A stretch of DNA of 64,000 bases from a bacterium (GTDB lineage: Bacteria; Calditrichota; Calditrichia; RBG-13-44-9; J042): positions 1 to 64,000 of the forward strand of contig WFTQ01000050.1 of NCBI GenBank assembly GCA_015485355.1. Direction: 5' to 3'. Below the pieces are notes generated by a model, which was given only the letters and a program-made list of their open reading frames with translations, was not told the DNA's origin and searched no databases. This document shows positions 28,175 to 37,464 of the stretch, one piece after another. Positions within the stretch are counted from its first letter, which is position 1. Every line of letters begins with the position of its first letter. The translations under genes and the position numbers were made by a program.

Positions 28175-28263
28175 GGTCGGCCCTCCTTCCTACACCGGAA
28201 CCGGAGCTCTTGTATGGAATGCCTTTCGACCCGCCGGACGGAATCCGCGCCGTCGCCCTCCCA

Positions 28264-28827
28264 TCATCCTTCTTTTTGGAACACTTCTTTAAACGCTTCC
28301 TGAAAGGCCTTCACAGTAGGGTCATCAAACAGGCACACCCGCACTTGTTGGAGGGAACTATCGGGATTTTCTCTTAAAAACCGGTCGATGGTGGACAGTA
28401 TAATCCGGGCACAACGGTCTTTAGGAAATCCAAAAATCCCCGCACTGACGGCGGGCAAGGAGACGCTCCGGAACAGTCGATCACCGGCCAATTTCAGACT
28501 GTTCCATACGGCATTGCGCAATTTATTATCCTCATCGCCCTCACCCCATCGAGGGCCCACGGCGTGGATGACGTAGCGGGCCGGTAATTTCCCCCCTCCT
28601 GTTATGGCCGCCTGGCCCACCGGCACATATCCGATGCGATCGCTTTCTTCCTGAATCTGCAATCCGCCGCGACGCACAATAGCGGCCGCGACCCCTCCAC
28701 CATGCACCAAATGCGAATTGGCGGCGTTCACGATGGCGTCCACTTCTTCAAGGGTAATGTCCCCCTGTATCAGCTTCAGGTGTTTACCGGAAACCACTTC
28801 CACCGAGATCAATTCCCGATTGGCCAT
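28264..28827 (-). CDS. Macro domain protein (ADP-ribose hydrolase-like)
   Basis: The protein is 187 residues. Core motifs are LIQGDITLEEVDAIVNAANS (including the NAAN segment), HGGGVAAAIVRRGG, YVIHAVGPRWGEGDED and the loop SLPAVSAGIFGFPKDRCARI, which binds ADP-ribose. Such proteins bind ADP-ribose and often remove it from proteins, nucleic acids or O-acetyl-ADP-ribose. The start is ATG 28827 with GAGGGGAG five bases upstream; longer readings upstream overlap the promoter and are rejected. Promoter TTGAAT-17-TATATT lies just ahead. No toxin ADP-ribosyltransferase partner is adjacent. Confidence 0.92.
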   Translation of the reverse strand: MANRELISVEVVSGKHLKLIQGDITLEEVDAIVNAANSHLVHGGGVAAAIVRRGGLQIQEESDRIGYVPVGQAAITGGGKLPARYVIHAVGPRWGEGDEDNKLRNAVWNSLKLAGDRLFRSVSLPAVSAGIFGFPKDRCARIILSTIDRFLRENPDSSLQQVRVCLFDDPTVKAFQEAFKEVFQKEG

Positions 28828-28861
28828 AATCACTCCCCTCGTTTTTAGTGCGCTGGAAGGA

Positions 28862-28890
28862 AATATACAGTTTCGGAAAATGAAATTCAA
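28862..28890 (-). promoter_or_regulatory. Sigma-70 promoter for the macro-domain gene
   Basis: On the minus strand TTGAAT (28890-28885), 17 bases, TATATT (28867-28862). Transcription would start about 28 bases ahead of the ATG. Confidence 0.7.
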
Positions 28891-29069
28891 TCCGTCGTTA
28901 CCGGGAGGAGGAGCCTTTTGATCGGGTTCCGCTTCGGGAAAACCGTTACCGGTATCGATGCCCCCGATATCGGCCTTTAAATGACAGGAAAACAAAAGAA
29001 TTGCCTTCTCAATCCGATGATAGGGATACGCCCTGAAAGGGGTTGGTAAACAAGTGAGGTACAGGGATC

Positions 29070-30938
29070 GTGCAACGAAAGGACGAACTCAGGATGAGGC
29101 CGGCAATCCGCACGGAGCATTTGCAGCACCTTCCACCCAACCGTTTGTTTGAATATCTGGTAGAAAAATACTATCGGGTGCGGGCCTCGGAGCCTCTGGA
29201 TGAATACTTGCAGCGTATCCAGAATCTGCCTTTCTATGAACGCATCAAAATGGCCGAAACCGAAACCACGCCGGAGATTATCGAAGCCCTGGCCGACGAT
29301 ATCGATCCCTGGGTCCGGGAAGCCGCCCAAAATCATGAATACTGGAAATATCTGGGTCAGTTTAAATCCCTGTTGGACATGTCCCAATCGGATAAAATTC
29401 GCTTCATCGAAAAAGAACAACTCCCCAATTTGCTTATATTTATATTTTTTGAATCGGATCTGGACGTCCTGGACGCCGTCTTTCGCAATCCTTCCGTTTC
29501 CATTTTCATGCTCAACACTCTGCGGCAGTATCTGATGAAACGCGGCTTCGGACCCCGGGACGATCTCATTTTAGAGATGATCGATCACCACATTCGTACG
29601 AAAAGAGATCGAATCTTCAAGATTTCCCGAATCCTTCAGACGAGCACCACCCGACCGGCGGCACAGCAGTTACCGATATTGCTGAATTTTTTGCTGGACA
29701 ACGACCAGCTGGTGAAACAGAGCGCCCTCAACGCCATTTATCGCATCGATTTCGAAAAGCTCCAGGCCCATTTGCAACAAGATGATCCTCAGGCCGTGAT
29801 CCAATCGGACAATGCCCATCGTTTATGGCTGATCCTGGATCAATTGGCCCTTCACTTTCGCATTCCCCATCCGGTACTCATTTCCTGGGATCAATCTCTC
29901 GAGTTGCAGGTTCCCGAGCGTAATCCGGATTTCAAACCGTTCATTCGAGAGCGCAAATTGCAATTGCTGGAATACTGCACCAGCAACCTGAGCGAACCGG
30001 GACGTTTCCTTACCATTGTTCAGGCACATCTGGACAGCGATACCGCCGTTCAGAAACGGGTCGCTCAAATTCTAACCCTGGACGAGATTCTGAGCCTGAT
30101 CTCCGACGCGACGTTTCCCCAGGCCATCGGGAAAAAAGCCGTACAAATCCTGAAACACCATCCCTCCCAGCAGTTACAGAAACAACTGAGCAGCGTGTTG
30201 ATGACCCTTGGAGAACATACCCGTAAGCAGCTCCAGGAGATGGAAGCTTCTATTAACGCTTATCTGGATATCATCTTCAATTCCCTGGGCTATCCCCAAA
30301 TCCAACAATTACGGGACACCCTGAAAACGATTCACGAAGCCCGCCTTCTTTCGGAACAGTTTTTTAAAAGCAACGCCCGTAGCTTAGAGAACCCCGAGGA
30401 GGCCTTAAAACTGCGCCGATTGTTTCGACGGATCGAATCCTTCTACGTAAACCAATTGCAATCGCTCTACCAGGAATTGTCTCCGGGAGAAGCGGCGGAA
30501 TTGCAAGAAATTTATGAGATGATTACCATTCTGATGAAAATTCCCGACGAAGTGGTCGCAAAAGCCGGCTATACGTTTTTGAACGATTCTTCCGACTATA
30601 TTACCCAGGAGAAAAAAGCGCGGCTGGTCTGGCGCTCCACTATGGGCCAATACCTGGGGCGCTTGAAACAGTTTGCGGAAATTCTCCATCATAAATGGGT
30701 CGCTTCGCTGCCCTCCCGGATATCTCGGCTGGATTTTCAGAAAGAAATGAATTTTGCGATTCAAGAATTGGAAAACGATTACAAACAGCGGGTCCGATGT
30801 CATCTAACCATTGCCTGTAAACAATGCAAAAAGCGCATCTGTGCCGGCGAACGCTTTCTGCTGGAAATCGAGTTCTTATTGAGCGAGCTCATCGATCAGC
30901 TTGAATCCCAAACGCAAAGCGCATCCCGGGAAACATAA
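29070..30938 (+). CDS. Unrecognised large helical protein with C-terminal cysteine cluster
   Basis: I do not recognise this 622-residue protein. It has no signal peptide or membrane span and is almost wholly helical, rich in Leu, Gln and charged residues. The first 250 residues contain HEAT-like helical pairs, for example LADDIDPWVREAAQNHEYW and LLDNDQLVKQSALNAIYRI. The C-terminus carries C577, C583, C586 and C591 (C-x5-C-x2-C-x4-C), spaced like a zinc or iron-sulphur site, then an acidic helical tail. The GTG at 29070 follows AGGGA closely; ATG 29094 is an alternative start. It stands alone, divergent from the macro-domain gene. A scaffold or signalling adaptor role is possible, without direct support. 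Confidence 0.75.
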   Translation: MQRKDELRMRPAIRTEHLQHLPPNRLFEYLVEKYYRVRASEPLDEYLQRIQNLPFYERIKMAETETTPEIIEALADDIDPWVREAAQNHEYWKYLGQFKSLLDMSQSDKIRFIEKEQLPNLLIFIFFESDLDVLDAVFRNPSVSIFMLNTLRQYLMKRGFGPRDDLILEMIDHHIRTKRDRIFKISRILQTSTTRPAAQQLPILLNFLLDNDQLVKQSALNAIYRIDFEKLQAHLQQDDPQAVIQSDNAHRLWLILDQLALHFRIPHPVLISWDQSLELQVPERNPDFKPFIRERKLQLLEYCTSNLSEPGRFLTIVQAHLDSDTAVQKRVAQILTLDEILSLISDATFPQAIGKKAVQILKHHPSQQLQKQLSSVLMTLGEHTRKQLQEMEASINAYLDIIFNSLGYPQIQQLRDTLKTIHEARLLSEQFFKSNARSLENPEEALKLRRLFRRIESFYVNQLQSLYQELSPGEAAELQEIYEMITILMKIPDEVVAKAGYTFLNDSSDYITQEKKARLVWRSTMGQYLGRLKQFAEILHHKWVASLPSRISRLDFQKEMNFAIQELENDYKQRVRCHLTIACKQCKKRICAGERFLLEIEFLLSELIDQLESQTQSASRET

Positions 30939-31299
30939 CCCGCTGGTCTTCCACCACCCGTTCCAATCAGAAGGGCACCAGGGGATTGCGCGGGTCAGGG
31001 GATTAACGCTACCAACTTCCGGTTAGGGATTCCATTTGCACTTCCCGTTTTCGGTGAACACATGGCCACCCGCCCCTCGCCTGACCACCACCCATGGCAG
31101 CCGTCGGCAAATCACCGTTCCACTACAGACAGAAAGCGGCGCAATGCCCCCCTCGGATGCGAAAGCAGGATCCCTCATCAGCCGGTGTTTTCTTGGAAAA
31201 ACGGCACACGTCCCCTTTCTAACGCCGACTTTGAAAAGAGAACAAGATTTAACAGATAAAACAAAGAAGTGAAAATCAAGCCATGCCGATGAAAATGTA
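30939..31299. other. Non-coding stretch downstream of the unrecognised helical gene
   Basis: About 360 bases between a plus-strand stop and the terminator of the HU gene on the other strand. Short open frames have no ribosome site. No tRNA or repeat was seen. Confidence 0.5.
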
Positions 31300-31328
31300 A
31301 AGCTGACCCTCTTTCAGAAGGTCAGCTT
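31292..31328 (-). terminator. Probable terminator after the HU gene
   Basis: On the minus strand AAGCTGACC (31328-31320) and GGTCAGCTT (31308-31300) form a perfect 9-bp stem with an 11-base loop, followed by TACATTTT. The T tract is interrupted but the hairpin sits 14 bases past the stop. Confidence 0.65.
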
Positions 31329-31341
31329 CCTCCACACATTT

Positions 31342-31614
31342 TTAGGCCACGCTTTCTTTCAAGCCTTTGCCCGGTTTGAATTGAGGCACCCGACGGGCAC
31401 CGATATGAATCCTTTCACCCGTACGAGGATTTCGCGCCTCCCGTGCCGGTCGCTCCGCCACCCGGAAGACCCCAAAACCTACCATGCTTACCGATTCCCC
31501 TCTTTTCAGTGCTTCCACTACCACCTCCTGGAAAGCAGTTAAAAACTTATCCGCATCTTTTTTGGTAAAACCCGTCTTACCGGCAAGAGCATCAATCAGT
31601 TCTTTACGGTTCAT
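31342..31614 (-). CDS. hup: HU family DNA-binding protein
   Basis: The protein is 90 residues, exactly HU size. It begins MNRKELIDALAGKTGFTKKD, and carries VSMVGFGVFRVAERPAREARNP, which includes the GFG turn, and the arm with the conserved RNPRTGE. It ends KPGKGLKE. HU dimers bend and compact DNA. AAAGGAG lies ahead of ATG 31614; a longer reading upstream runs through the promoter and is rejected. It has a strong promoter (TTGACA-17-GATATT) and its own terminator, so it is a single-gene unit. Confidence 0.96.
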   Translation of the reverse strand: MNRKELIDALAGKTGFTKKDADKFLTAFQEVVVEALKRGESVSMVGFGVFRVAERPAREARNPRTGERIHIGARRVPQFKPGKGLKESVA

Positions 31615-31660
31615 ACCACTACTCCTTTCGTTATGTATTTGAATGGATACGAAACGCAAA

Positions 31661-31689
31661 AATATCCTAACTGCAACGGAAAATGTCAA
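31661..31689 (-). promoter_or_regulatory. Sigma-70 promoter for the HU gene
   Basis: On the minus strand a perfect TTGACA (31689-31684), 17 bases, GATATT (31666-31661). Transcription would start about 40 bases ahead of the HU ATG. This is the best -35 element in the window and fits a highly expressed gene. Confidence 0.75.
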
Positions 31690-31861
31690 GAAGAAATCAA
31701 AGAAAAAAAGGAAAATTTATCGAAATCGCCCATTTTTAAGGGATTTTTTGCGCTTTCCAACCGCCTCGTTCCCTGCAGAATCCATATTTGTCGAAAAAAG
31801 CGGTTTCGTTCGGCCTTACCCGTAAGCATATTTGGATGGTACAAAAAATGAAGGAGCGGTC

Positions 31862-33835
31862 ATGGGGATTCCCCGGTCGGTCATCGATCAAACGATAGAG
31901 CGATTGGTCAAAGAATATGGGAGCGGGTACCGGCAGCGGATTCACACGGGGGTTCACCAGGCGGCCCGGCGCTGGCAGAAGACCGATGGTTCTCCGGAAG
32001 ATTTTCAGGAGTTTTGCAGGAAGCATTTTTTCGCCGATGCGGCTCAACGGCGGACGGTGTTTCAACGTTTCCTGGATAAACTGGAATCCCTATATGGAAA
32101 TCTTCACCGCATTTACCGGGAATTCCATCGGGAATTGCATGTGGACAGCGGAAGAATGTCCCCGGTCGACCTTCTGTTTGCTCAATACAATCCTTTCGCC
32201 CACGTTCAGGAAGACATGTTCAGAACCCGATTAGCCTTTGTGGTGTTGTTAAACTTTCCCATTTACTCCCTGGCGGAGAAGGACCGGCTTGGGCGGACCT
32301 GGGAACGTCGGCAATGGGCGGAAGCACGCCTGGCGGATATGTTGGTTCACCGCATACCCGCGCCGGTTCAGCAACAGCGCAGCGCCGCTTACGCTCGTGC
32401 GGACGAATACATCAGCCATTACAACATTTTTATGGATAAACTGCGAATACACGGCAAAACCGGTTGGTTCCCGCCGGGGGTCCACCTGATCAGTCACTGG
32501 GGATTACGGGACGAAATTAAGGCCCTTTATCCAGATCCAAACGGGCTCACCAAACAACGAATGATTTATACCATTATGAACCGGATTCTCCGCCAGGAAA
32601 TTCCGGCGGTGGTTATCAACAACCCCGATGTTGAATGGGACCCGGACAGTAATCGGGTTTACCGGAACGGGTGTCCGGTTTCCGACCCGACCTTACCGGA
32701 AGCCGATCGCCGGTACCAACATTTGAAATCGATCTTTGAGGCCGAAAGGCAGGTCGATGCTTACACCCCCGATACCCCCTCCCTCATCGATCGTCGCTTT
32801 TTGCTGGATCGGGAAATGGAGGAAGCCCAGGTAGAGGCACTGATCATCGATGTATTAAGGGCCCCGGTGTTAAAAGCATTGGCCCGTCTCATTCAGAACC
32901 GCCTGGGGAGGGCTCTGGAACCGTTCGACATCTGGTATACCGGATTACGGCCGCAGGCCCATCTTCCCGAGGCGGAACTGGATAAACGGGTTCAAAAAAC
33001 ATTCCCCACCCTAACAGCATTTCAGGAAAAACTGCCCTGGATTTTGCAACGCCTGGGCTTTTCCGCCGCCCGGGCCGCCGAATTATCCCATCGAATTGTG
33101 GTCGAACCGGCCCGAGGGGCAGGTCATGCCCTGGGCTCCCAAATGCGGGGAGACTCGGCCCACTTGCGCACCCGCATTCCCGAACAAGGCATGAATTACA
33201 AAGGGTTCAACACCGCCATGCACGAATTGGGCCATACCGTTGAACAGGTTTTTTCCCTGGAATACGTGGATTATTATACCCTGCACGGTGTGCCCAACAC
33301 CGGCTTTACCGAGGCCTTTGCCTTTCTGTTTCAATCCCGGGACCTTCATATTCTGGGCCTGGATGCCGAAGATGCCGCCCGGCTGGACTGGCTATATGCT
33401 CACGAAATGTGGTCGGCCTTCGAGATTGCCGGGGTGGCCCTGGTGGACATGCGCATCTGGCGGTGGATGTATCAACATCCCGATGCCTCGGCCGACGACC
33501 TCAAACGCGCCACCCTGGAAATTGCCCGGGACGTGTGGAATCAATACTTCGCTCCTGTATTGGGAATGAAAAATCAGGAAATATTGGCCATTTATTCACA
33601 CATCATCGATGCCGGGATGTACATTCCGGATTATCTACTGGGGCATTTAATCGCCTTCCAGATTTTCAGTTACATGCAGGACAAAGACCTGGCCAGCGAA
33701 ATGGAACGCATGTGCAAACTGGGCCGGTTAACCCCCCGGGTATGGATGCAACACGCCCTTGGAGAAGATATTTCGGCAAGGCCGATGATTGAGGCCGCCA
33801 CACGGGCAATCAAAAACCTCAAACGCCGACATTGA
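31862..33835 (+). CDS. M3-like zinc metallopeptidase (HExxH gluzincin)
   Basis: The protein is 657 residues and cytosolic by sequence. The active site is H454-E-L-G-H458 in NTAMHELGHTVEQ, with E484 (NTGFTEAFAF) as the likely third zinc ligand 26 residues later, the spacing of M3 oligopeptidases. A tyrosine-rich strand (EYVDYYTLHGVPN) lies between, also as in M3. The N-terminal 400 residues are helical and do not look like thimet oligopeptidase or PepF closely, so this is a divergent branch. GAAGGAG precedes ATG 31862; an upstream ATG at 31832 has none. It is divergent from HU and stands alone. Substrates are unknown; small peptides are likely. Confidence 0.82.
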   Translation: MGIPRSVIDQTIERLVKEYGSGYRQRIHTGVHQAARRWQKTDGSPEDFQEFCRKHFFADAAQRRTVFQRFLDKLESLYGNLHRIYREFHRELHVDSGRMSPVDLLFAQYNPFAHVQEDMFRTRLAFVVLLNFPIYSLAEKDRLGRTWERRQWAEARLADMLVHRIPAPVQQQRSAAYARADEYISHYNIFMDKLRIHGKTGWFPPGVHLISHWGLRDEIKALYPDPNGLTKQRMIYTIMNRILRQEIPAVVINNPDVEWDPDSNRVYRNGCPVSDPTLPEADRRYQHLKSIFEAERQVDAYTPDTPSLIDRRFLLDREMEEAQVEALIIDVLRAPVLKALARLIQNRLGRALEPFDIWYTGLRPQAHLPEAELDKRVQKTFPTLTAFQEKLPWILQRLGFSAARAAELSHRIVVEPARGAGHALGSQMRGDSAHLRTRIPEQGMNYKGFNTAMHELGHTVEQVFSLEYVDYYTLHGVPNTGFTEAFAFLFQSRDLHILGLDAEDAARLDWLYAHEMWSAFEIAGVALVDMRIWRWMYQHPDASADDLKRATLEIARDVWNQYFAPVLGMKNQEILAIYSHIIDAGMYIPDYLLGHLIAFQIFSYMQDKDLASEMERMCKLGRLTPRVWMQHALGEDISARPMIEAATRAIKNLKRRH

Positions 33836-34329
33836 GATCATGACTGAACCGCGCCTAAGAGTCCGTAGCTGGAAATGCAACCAGTGGCAGCCAGTGACAC
33901 CCACCCGGGCAGACTCCGGCAACAACCGGCTAATGGACCCCCGTCATCTTGCCCCGGTGGCGACAGCCCCACGCTCCCCTTTCCTCCGTGAAGGGAGCGA
34001 TATTCGTTTGTCGGGTTCATCTCAAACGGCTCCCTGGATGACCGTCATTGGGAAAACGATGGAAAATCCCGAAAACCCTTTACCAATAGGGAACCGATCG
34101 GTCTTGAGTGATACAGCTTGTTTGTGTAGGCGAGTGCTGGCAAGCGGCGGAGAGGAGCGAATTCTGTTCCTCCTAAATCCAGCGCCTCGGGTTGCAGCCG
34201 GGATGCCTGGAGAACCGATTCCCCGGGGCCCGCTCCCGGGGACAAATGCCGACATCGATTCCAACGGTTCGACTTACCTTACCCATCGTTGCCTTCAGAG
34301 ATTCGACATCCAACCGAAAGGAGAGACCG
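33836..34329. other. Non-coding stretch ahead of the SDR gene
   Basis: About 490 bases with no supported gene. An open frame extends the SDR gene upstream by 46 codons but has no ribosome site and no recognisable sequence. A weak promoter-like TTGAGT-17-TAGGCG lies near 34105-34133. No repeat or RNA gene was recognised. Confidence 0.45.
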
Positions 34330-35133
34330 ATGACATCGCAGGCTACAATGGCATTAGTTACCGGTGCTACCACCGGAATCGGGTATGAATTCTGTCGCTT
34401 ATTGGGGGGCGAGGGTTATCATCTGATTATAGTGGCGCGGGACTCGCAGCGCCTGGAACAGCGTAAAGAGGAACTGGAACGCCGATTTGCCATCACCGTA
34501 CACCCCATTGCCTTAGACTTATCCCGCCCGGAAGCCGTGGATGTTTTATTGGCCCAAATCGGTTCCGATGTTTCCCGCATCGAGATTTTGATCAACAATG
34601 CGGGTTTTGGTAAACGCGGAGCGTTCTGGGAAATGGATCCCCTCTTCCAGGTACAAATGATTCAGGTGAATGTCACCGCCTTGGCCGACTTAACCCGGCG
34701 GCTGCTGCCCTTTATGCTGAAACAGGGGAAAGGCTGGATTCTGAACGTGGCCTCTACAGCGGCATTTTCTCCCGGGCCGTATATGGCCGTGTATTATGCC
34801 ACGAAAGCCTTTGTGGTCTCCTTTTCCGAAGCCCTTTACGAAGAGTTAAAAGGCACAGGAATCACGGTATCGGCTTTATGCCCAGGCCCAACCCGGACCG
34901 AATTTCAGCATCGGGCGGGCCTGGATTCCGAAAAGCCCTTTCCTCTGCTTCCCATGATGAGCGCCGAAGCGGTGGCCCGTGCAGGATACCGGGGACTCAT
35001 TCGCGGCCGGCGCATCATCATTCCCGGATGGCTTAATAAAATTTCAGTATTCAGCACCCGACTGTTGCCCAGAGAAGTCACCAGCCGGATGATCAAGTGG
35101 GCTCAAGCCAAGCGAACGGGAAACGCCCTTTAA
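34330..35133 (+). CDS. Short-chain dehydrogenase/reductase
   Basis: The protein is 267 residues, a classical SDR. The cofactor motif TGATTGIG is at 11-18, LINNAGFG at 88-95, and the catalytic S142 and Y155-x-x-x-K159 are in NVASTAAF and YYATKAF. ALCPGPTRTEF is the usual post-catalytic segment. R37 and the lack of an acidic residue after strand 2 (VARDSQRLEQ) suggest NADPH. It belongs to the DltE/YqjQ-like cluster often annotated as ketoreductases; substrate unknown. AAAGGAGAG precedes ATG 34330. Its stop overlaps by 4 bases the stop of a small membrane protein gene on the other strand. Confidence 0.92.
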   Translation: MTSQATMALVTGATTGIGYEFCRLLGGEGYHLIIVARDSQRLEQRKEELERRFAITVHPIALDLSRPEAVDVLLAQIGSDVSRIEILINNAGFGKRGAFWEMDPLFQVQMIQVNVTALADLTRRLLPFMLKQGKGWILNVASTAAFSPGPYMAVYYATKAFVVSFSEALYEELKGTGITVSALCPGPTRTEFQHRAGLDSEKPFPLLPMMSAEAVARAGYRGLIRGRRIIIPGWLNKISVFSTRLLPREVTSRMIKWAQAKRTGNAL

Positions 35134-35564
35134 AAATTAACAGAAACCAATCCCACGCCCAGACCATATATCCCATGGGCCAGCAGGTGCGCAAAGACGA
35201 CCTGCAGATCCACCCGCCGAAAACGCTCCAGGGGATGCATCTCCGCCAGAGACAACATCAAGACACTAAAGATCAGGCCGTGACCGAAGCCCAGAAAACC
35301 CGCCGCCATGATGGTGGACCAGTATCCCTGAAGTTGAATGAGATTCAAAAGAGTGAGGTAAGCCAGAGCAATCGGAATGCCGATTAGAAAATGCACCACC
35401 AAGCCCACCGGAAAGGCATTGTGATAAGAGCGCGTAATGGCGCTACCAATGGCCCGAACCATATCGGCGTTGGTCCAGCCCGTCTTGTGGATCAACATCA
35501 AACACAGGGTCATCGCGGCGGTTCCCACCAGACCGGCGACAATCCCTTCTATTATAAATACCAT
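35130..35564 (-). CDS. Small four-span membrane protein, function unknown
   Basis: The protein is 144 residues with about four hydrophobic segments (near 2-24, 52-73, 83-107 and 122-143). The first loop carries HKTGWTNADMVRAIGSAITRS and the middle loop HPLERFRRVD. GGAGGAAATC lies immediately ahead of the ATG. I do not recognise a family with confidence; it resembles uncharacterised inner-membrane proteins. It converges on the SDR gene with a 4-base overlap of stops and diverges from the T9SS cargo gene. Confidence 0.75.
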   Translation of the reverse strand: MVFIIEGIVAGLVGTAAMTLCLMLIHKTGWTNADMVRAIGSAITRSYHNAFPVGLVVHFLIGIPIALAYLTLLNLIQLQGYWSTIMAAGFLGFGHGLIFSVLMLSLAEMHPLERFRRVDLQVVFAHLLAHGIYGLGVGLVSVNF

Positions 35565-35770
35565 GATGATTTCCTCCGCGTTTTTTTTGAACCAACGGTA
35601 CCAAAGTTAAGCCCTGTTTCACGAAGGTTGACCATTGTCCGGGTCTTGTCCCGCGCTTTGCCTTGCGCACAACCATGGCCCTCTTTGGGATTATTCCTAA
35701 TTTTCAAACGGTTCCATCCGAAAATGAGTATAAATTAAACAAAAAAATGGATTAAAAAAAGGAGTTCACC

Positions 35771-37300
35771 ATGAACCATAGGGTACGTATCTGCTTGATC
35801 CTCTTATTGTTAAGTACTCCCACCTGGGCGCAGTTTTTGGTGCTTTCTTCCGATCCGGCCGATGGGGCCACCCATGTCCCCACCTCAACCACCATCCGCT
35901 TCACATTCAGCGATTCCCTGGATCCTCAGGCCAATCCACAGGGTTTACCTGTCCGTTTTCTGGCAATATCGCCCAGGGATTCGATCGTCATCGATTCGGT
36001 CTATTTCAGCAGCGATTTTAAAACCCTCTACATGGACGTTACGCAAACCCCGAACACCGATTTCGTCCTGATCATATCCTGGGCCGTCAGTATCAACGGA
36101 GACACACTGGCCCGTCCGTACGCACTGAATTATACCACGGCGGCTGACTACGGGCAGTATTCCATCAGTGGCACGGTATTTCTCCCGGATGGAGATCCAA
36201 CCAATACTTACGTCATCATTACCCCCAAGTCCGTTTTTGCAGACGACTCCAGCGAAGGCAATCCCGCTGTGATTCACTCCGCCTCAATCGTGCTGAATTC
36301 TCAGGGTACTTATACCCTAAATTATGTTCGAAACGGCACCTATTGGGTCACCGGTGCCTATGACACGGATCGAGATGGGTTTATCAACCCCAACGCCGGG
36401 GATTTTGTGGGCTTCTACGATGCAGACGGCGACGGCGAAGAGGATAGTGTAGTGGTTCAGGACGGCAACCTCACGGGAATTGACCTCAATTTGTTTACGT
36501 TCACACCGTACACGGTGCGTCAACTGGTCGACAGCGCCCGCACCCTGGCCCATCAGTTTGCTCAAGATCAAAAGCTGCTGTTTATCGGTACCTGGACCGA
36601 TTCCCTGATGGAGGGACGCTCTTTTTATTGGCATTTTATATTCTATTCCCCGACCCTGGGCTATTACACCGAAATGACCCTGGGGGTTTTCCAGTTCACC
36701 ATCGATACTTCGAGCTCCAGTTTCATGCCCCCGGATGCGGTGGAAATCCCCAATCAGTTCATCGACAGCGATACCGCCTTTCAGATTGTGGAAATGGCCG
36801 GAGGTCTCCTTTTTCGGCAACAGTACGAGGTTTATGAAATAAGCATGCAAATTGGGAACTTTTTCTGGATCTATGCCGACGATCCCAGCAAAGTGGTCTG
36901 GTACTTCGAATACAAAGGCGTGTCCCCTCAGGACAGCATTGAAGCCTCTTTCCACGCCGTGGTGGACGCCCAGGACGGTATGGTCCTTTCCACCACGGTA
37001 ACGTCCATCGACGAGGACCCCGCTCCCGGGCGGGTTCAACAATTCCGCCTGGAACAAAATTATCCCAATCCCTTCAACCCGGTCACGACCATTCGGTTTA
37101 CTCTGCCCACAAGCAGTCGGGTGATCCTGAGAGTCTATGATGTTACCGGCCGGGAAGTAGCCACGCTTCTTCAGAGGCGCCTGCGCGCCGGTACTCACAA
37201 GGTTACTTTCGATGCGACCCATCTGCCCAGCGGCGTCTATTTCTACCAGCTGAAAGCAGGCAAGTACGCGGCCACCAGGAAAATGATCTTAATGAAATAG
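35771..37300 (+). CDS. Secreted T9SS cargo with Ig-like domain, Ca-loop motifs and type A sorting domain
   Basis: The protein is 509 residues. A signal peptide (1-20, cleavage after TWA) exports it by Sec. Residues 25-118 form an SbsA-type Ig-like domain (SSDPADGATHVPTSTTIRF). Near 198-226 two aspartate-rich loops, DTDRDGFINPNAGD and DADGDGEEDS, look like dockerin or EF-hand calcium sites. Residues 425-509 are a T9SS type A sorting domain: LEQNYPNPFNPVTTIRFTLP, YDVTGREVATLL, GTHKVTFDATHLPSGVYFYQL and the last MILMK. The cargo would cross the outer membrane through T9SS and lose this domain. AAAAGGAG precedes the ATG, and a strong terminator follows. No catalytic domain was recognised in the middle. 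Confidence 0.9.
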   Translation: MNHRVRICLILLLLSTPTWAQFLVLSSDPADGATHVPTSTTIRFTFSDSLDPQANPQGLPVRFLAISPRDSIVIDSVYFSSDFKTLYMDVTQTPNTDFVLIISWAVSINGDTLARPYALNYTTAADYGQYSISGTVFLPDGDPTNTYVIITPKSVFADDSSEGNPAVIHSASIVLNSQGTYTLNYVRNGTYWVTGAYDTDRDGFINPNAGDFVGFYDADGDGEEDSVVVQDGNLTGIDLNLFTFTPYTVRQLVDSARTLAHQFAQDQKLLFIGTWTDSLMEGRSFYWHFIFYSPTLGYYTEMTLGVFQFTIDTSSSSFMPPDAVEIPNQFIDSDTAFQIVEMAGGLLFRQQYEVYEISMQIGNFFWIYADDPSKVVWYFEYKGVSPQDSIEASFHAVVDAQDGMVLSTTVTSIDEDPAPGRVQQFRLEQNYPNPFNPVTTIRFTLPTSSRVILRVYDVTGREVATLLQRRLRAGTHKVTFDATHLPSGVYFYQLKAGKYAATRKMILMK

Positions 37301-37327
37301 TCTCCTTCTTCTCCATATCTTCTGGCC

Positions 37328-37374
37328 GGGAGGGCTTACCTCTGCCCCAGGTAAACCCTCCCTTTGCTGTTTGT
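37328..37374 (+). terminator. Terminator after the T9SS cargo gene
   Basis: GGGAGGG-C-TTACC (37328-37340) pairs with GGTAA-A-CCCTCCC (37350-37362) around a 9-base loop, followed by TTTGCTGTTTGT. The stem is long and GC-rich; the T tract is broken. Confidence 0.7.
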
Positions 37375-37464
37375 ACCGGAAAGGCGGTGCCGGTTTCGCC
37401 GCGGCGATGTTTCTCCCAGGGAGGGCCCCCTGGTCCAGCGTTGATCATCGGCGTGTTCAACGGA

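Noticed and set aside
28828-28995. Upstream extension of the macro-domain gene
   Set aside because: It reads across the promoter; the internal ATG has a strong ribosome site.
36317-37222. Minus-strand open frame opposite the T9SS cargo
   Set aside because: The plus strand carries a signal peptide and a sorting domain; the other strand is a shadow.
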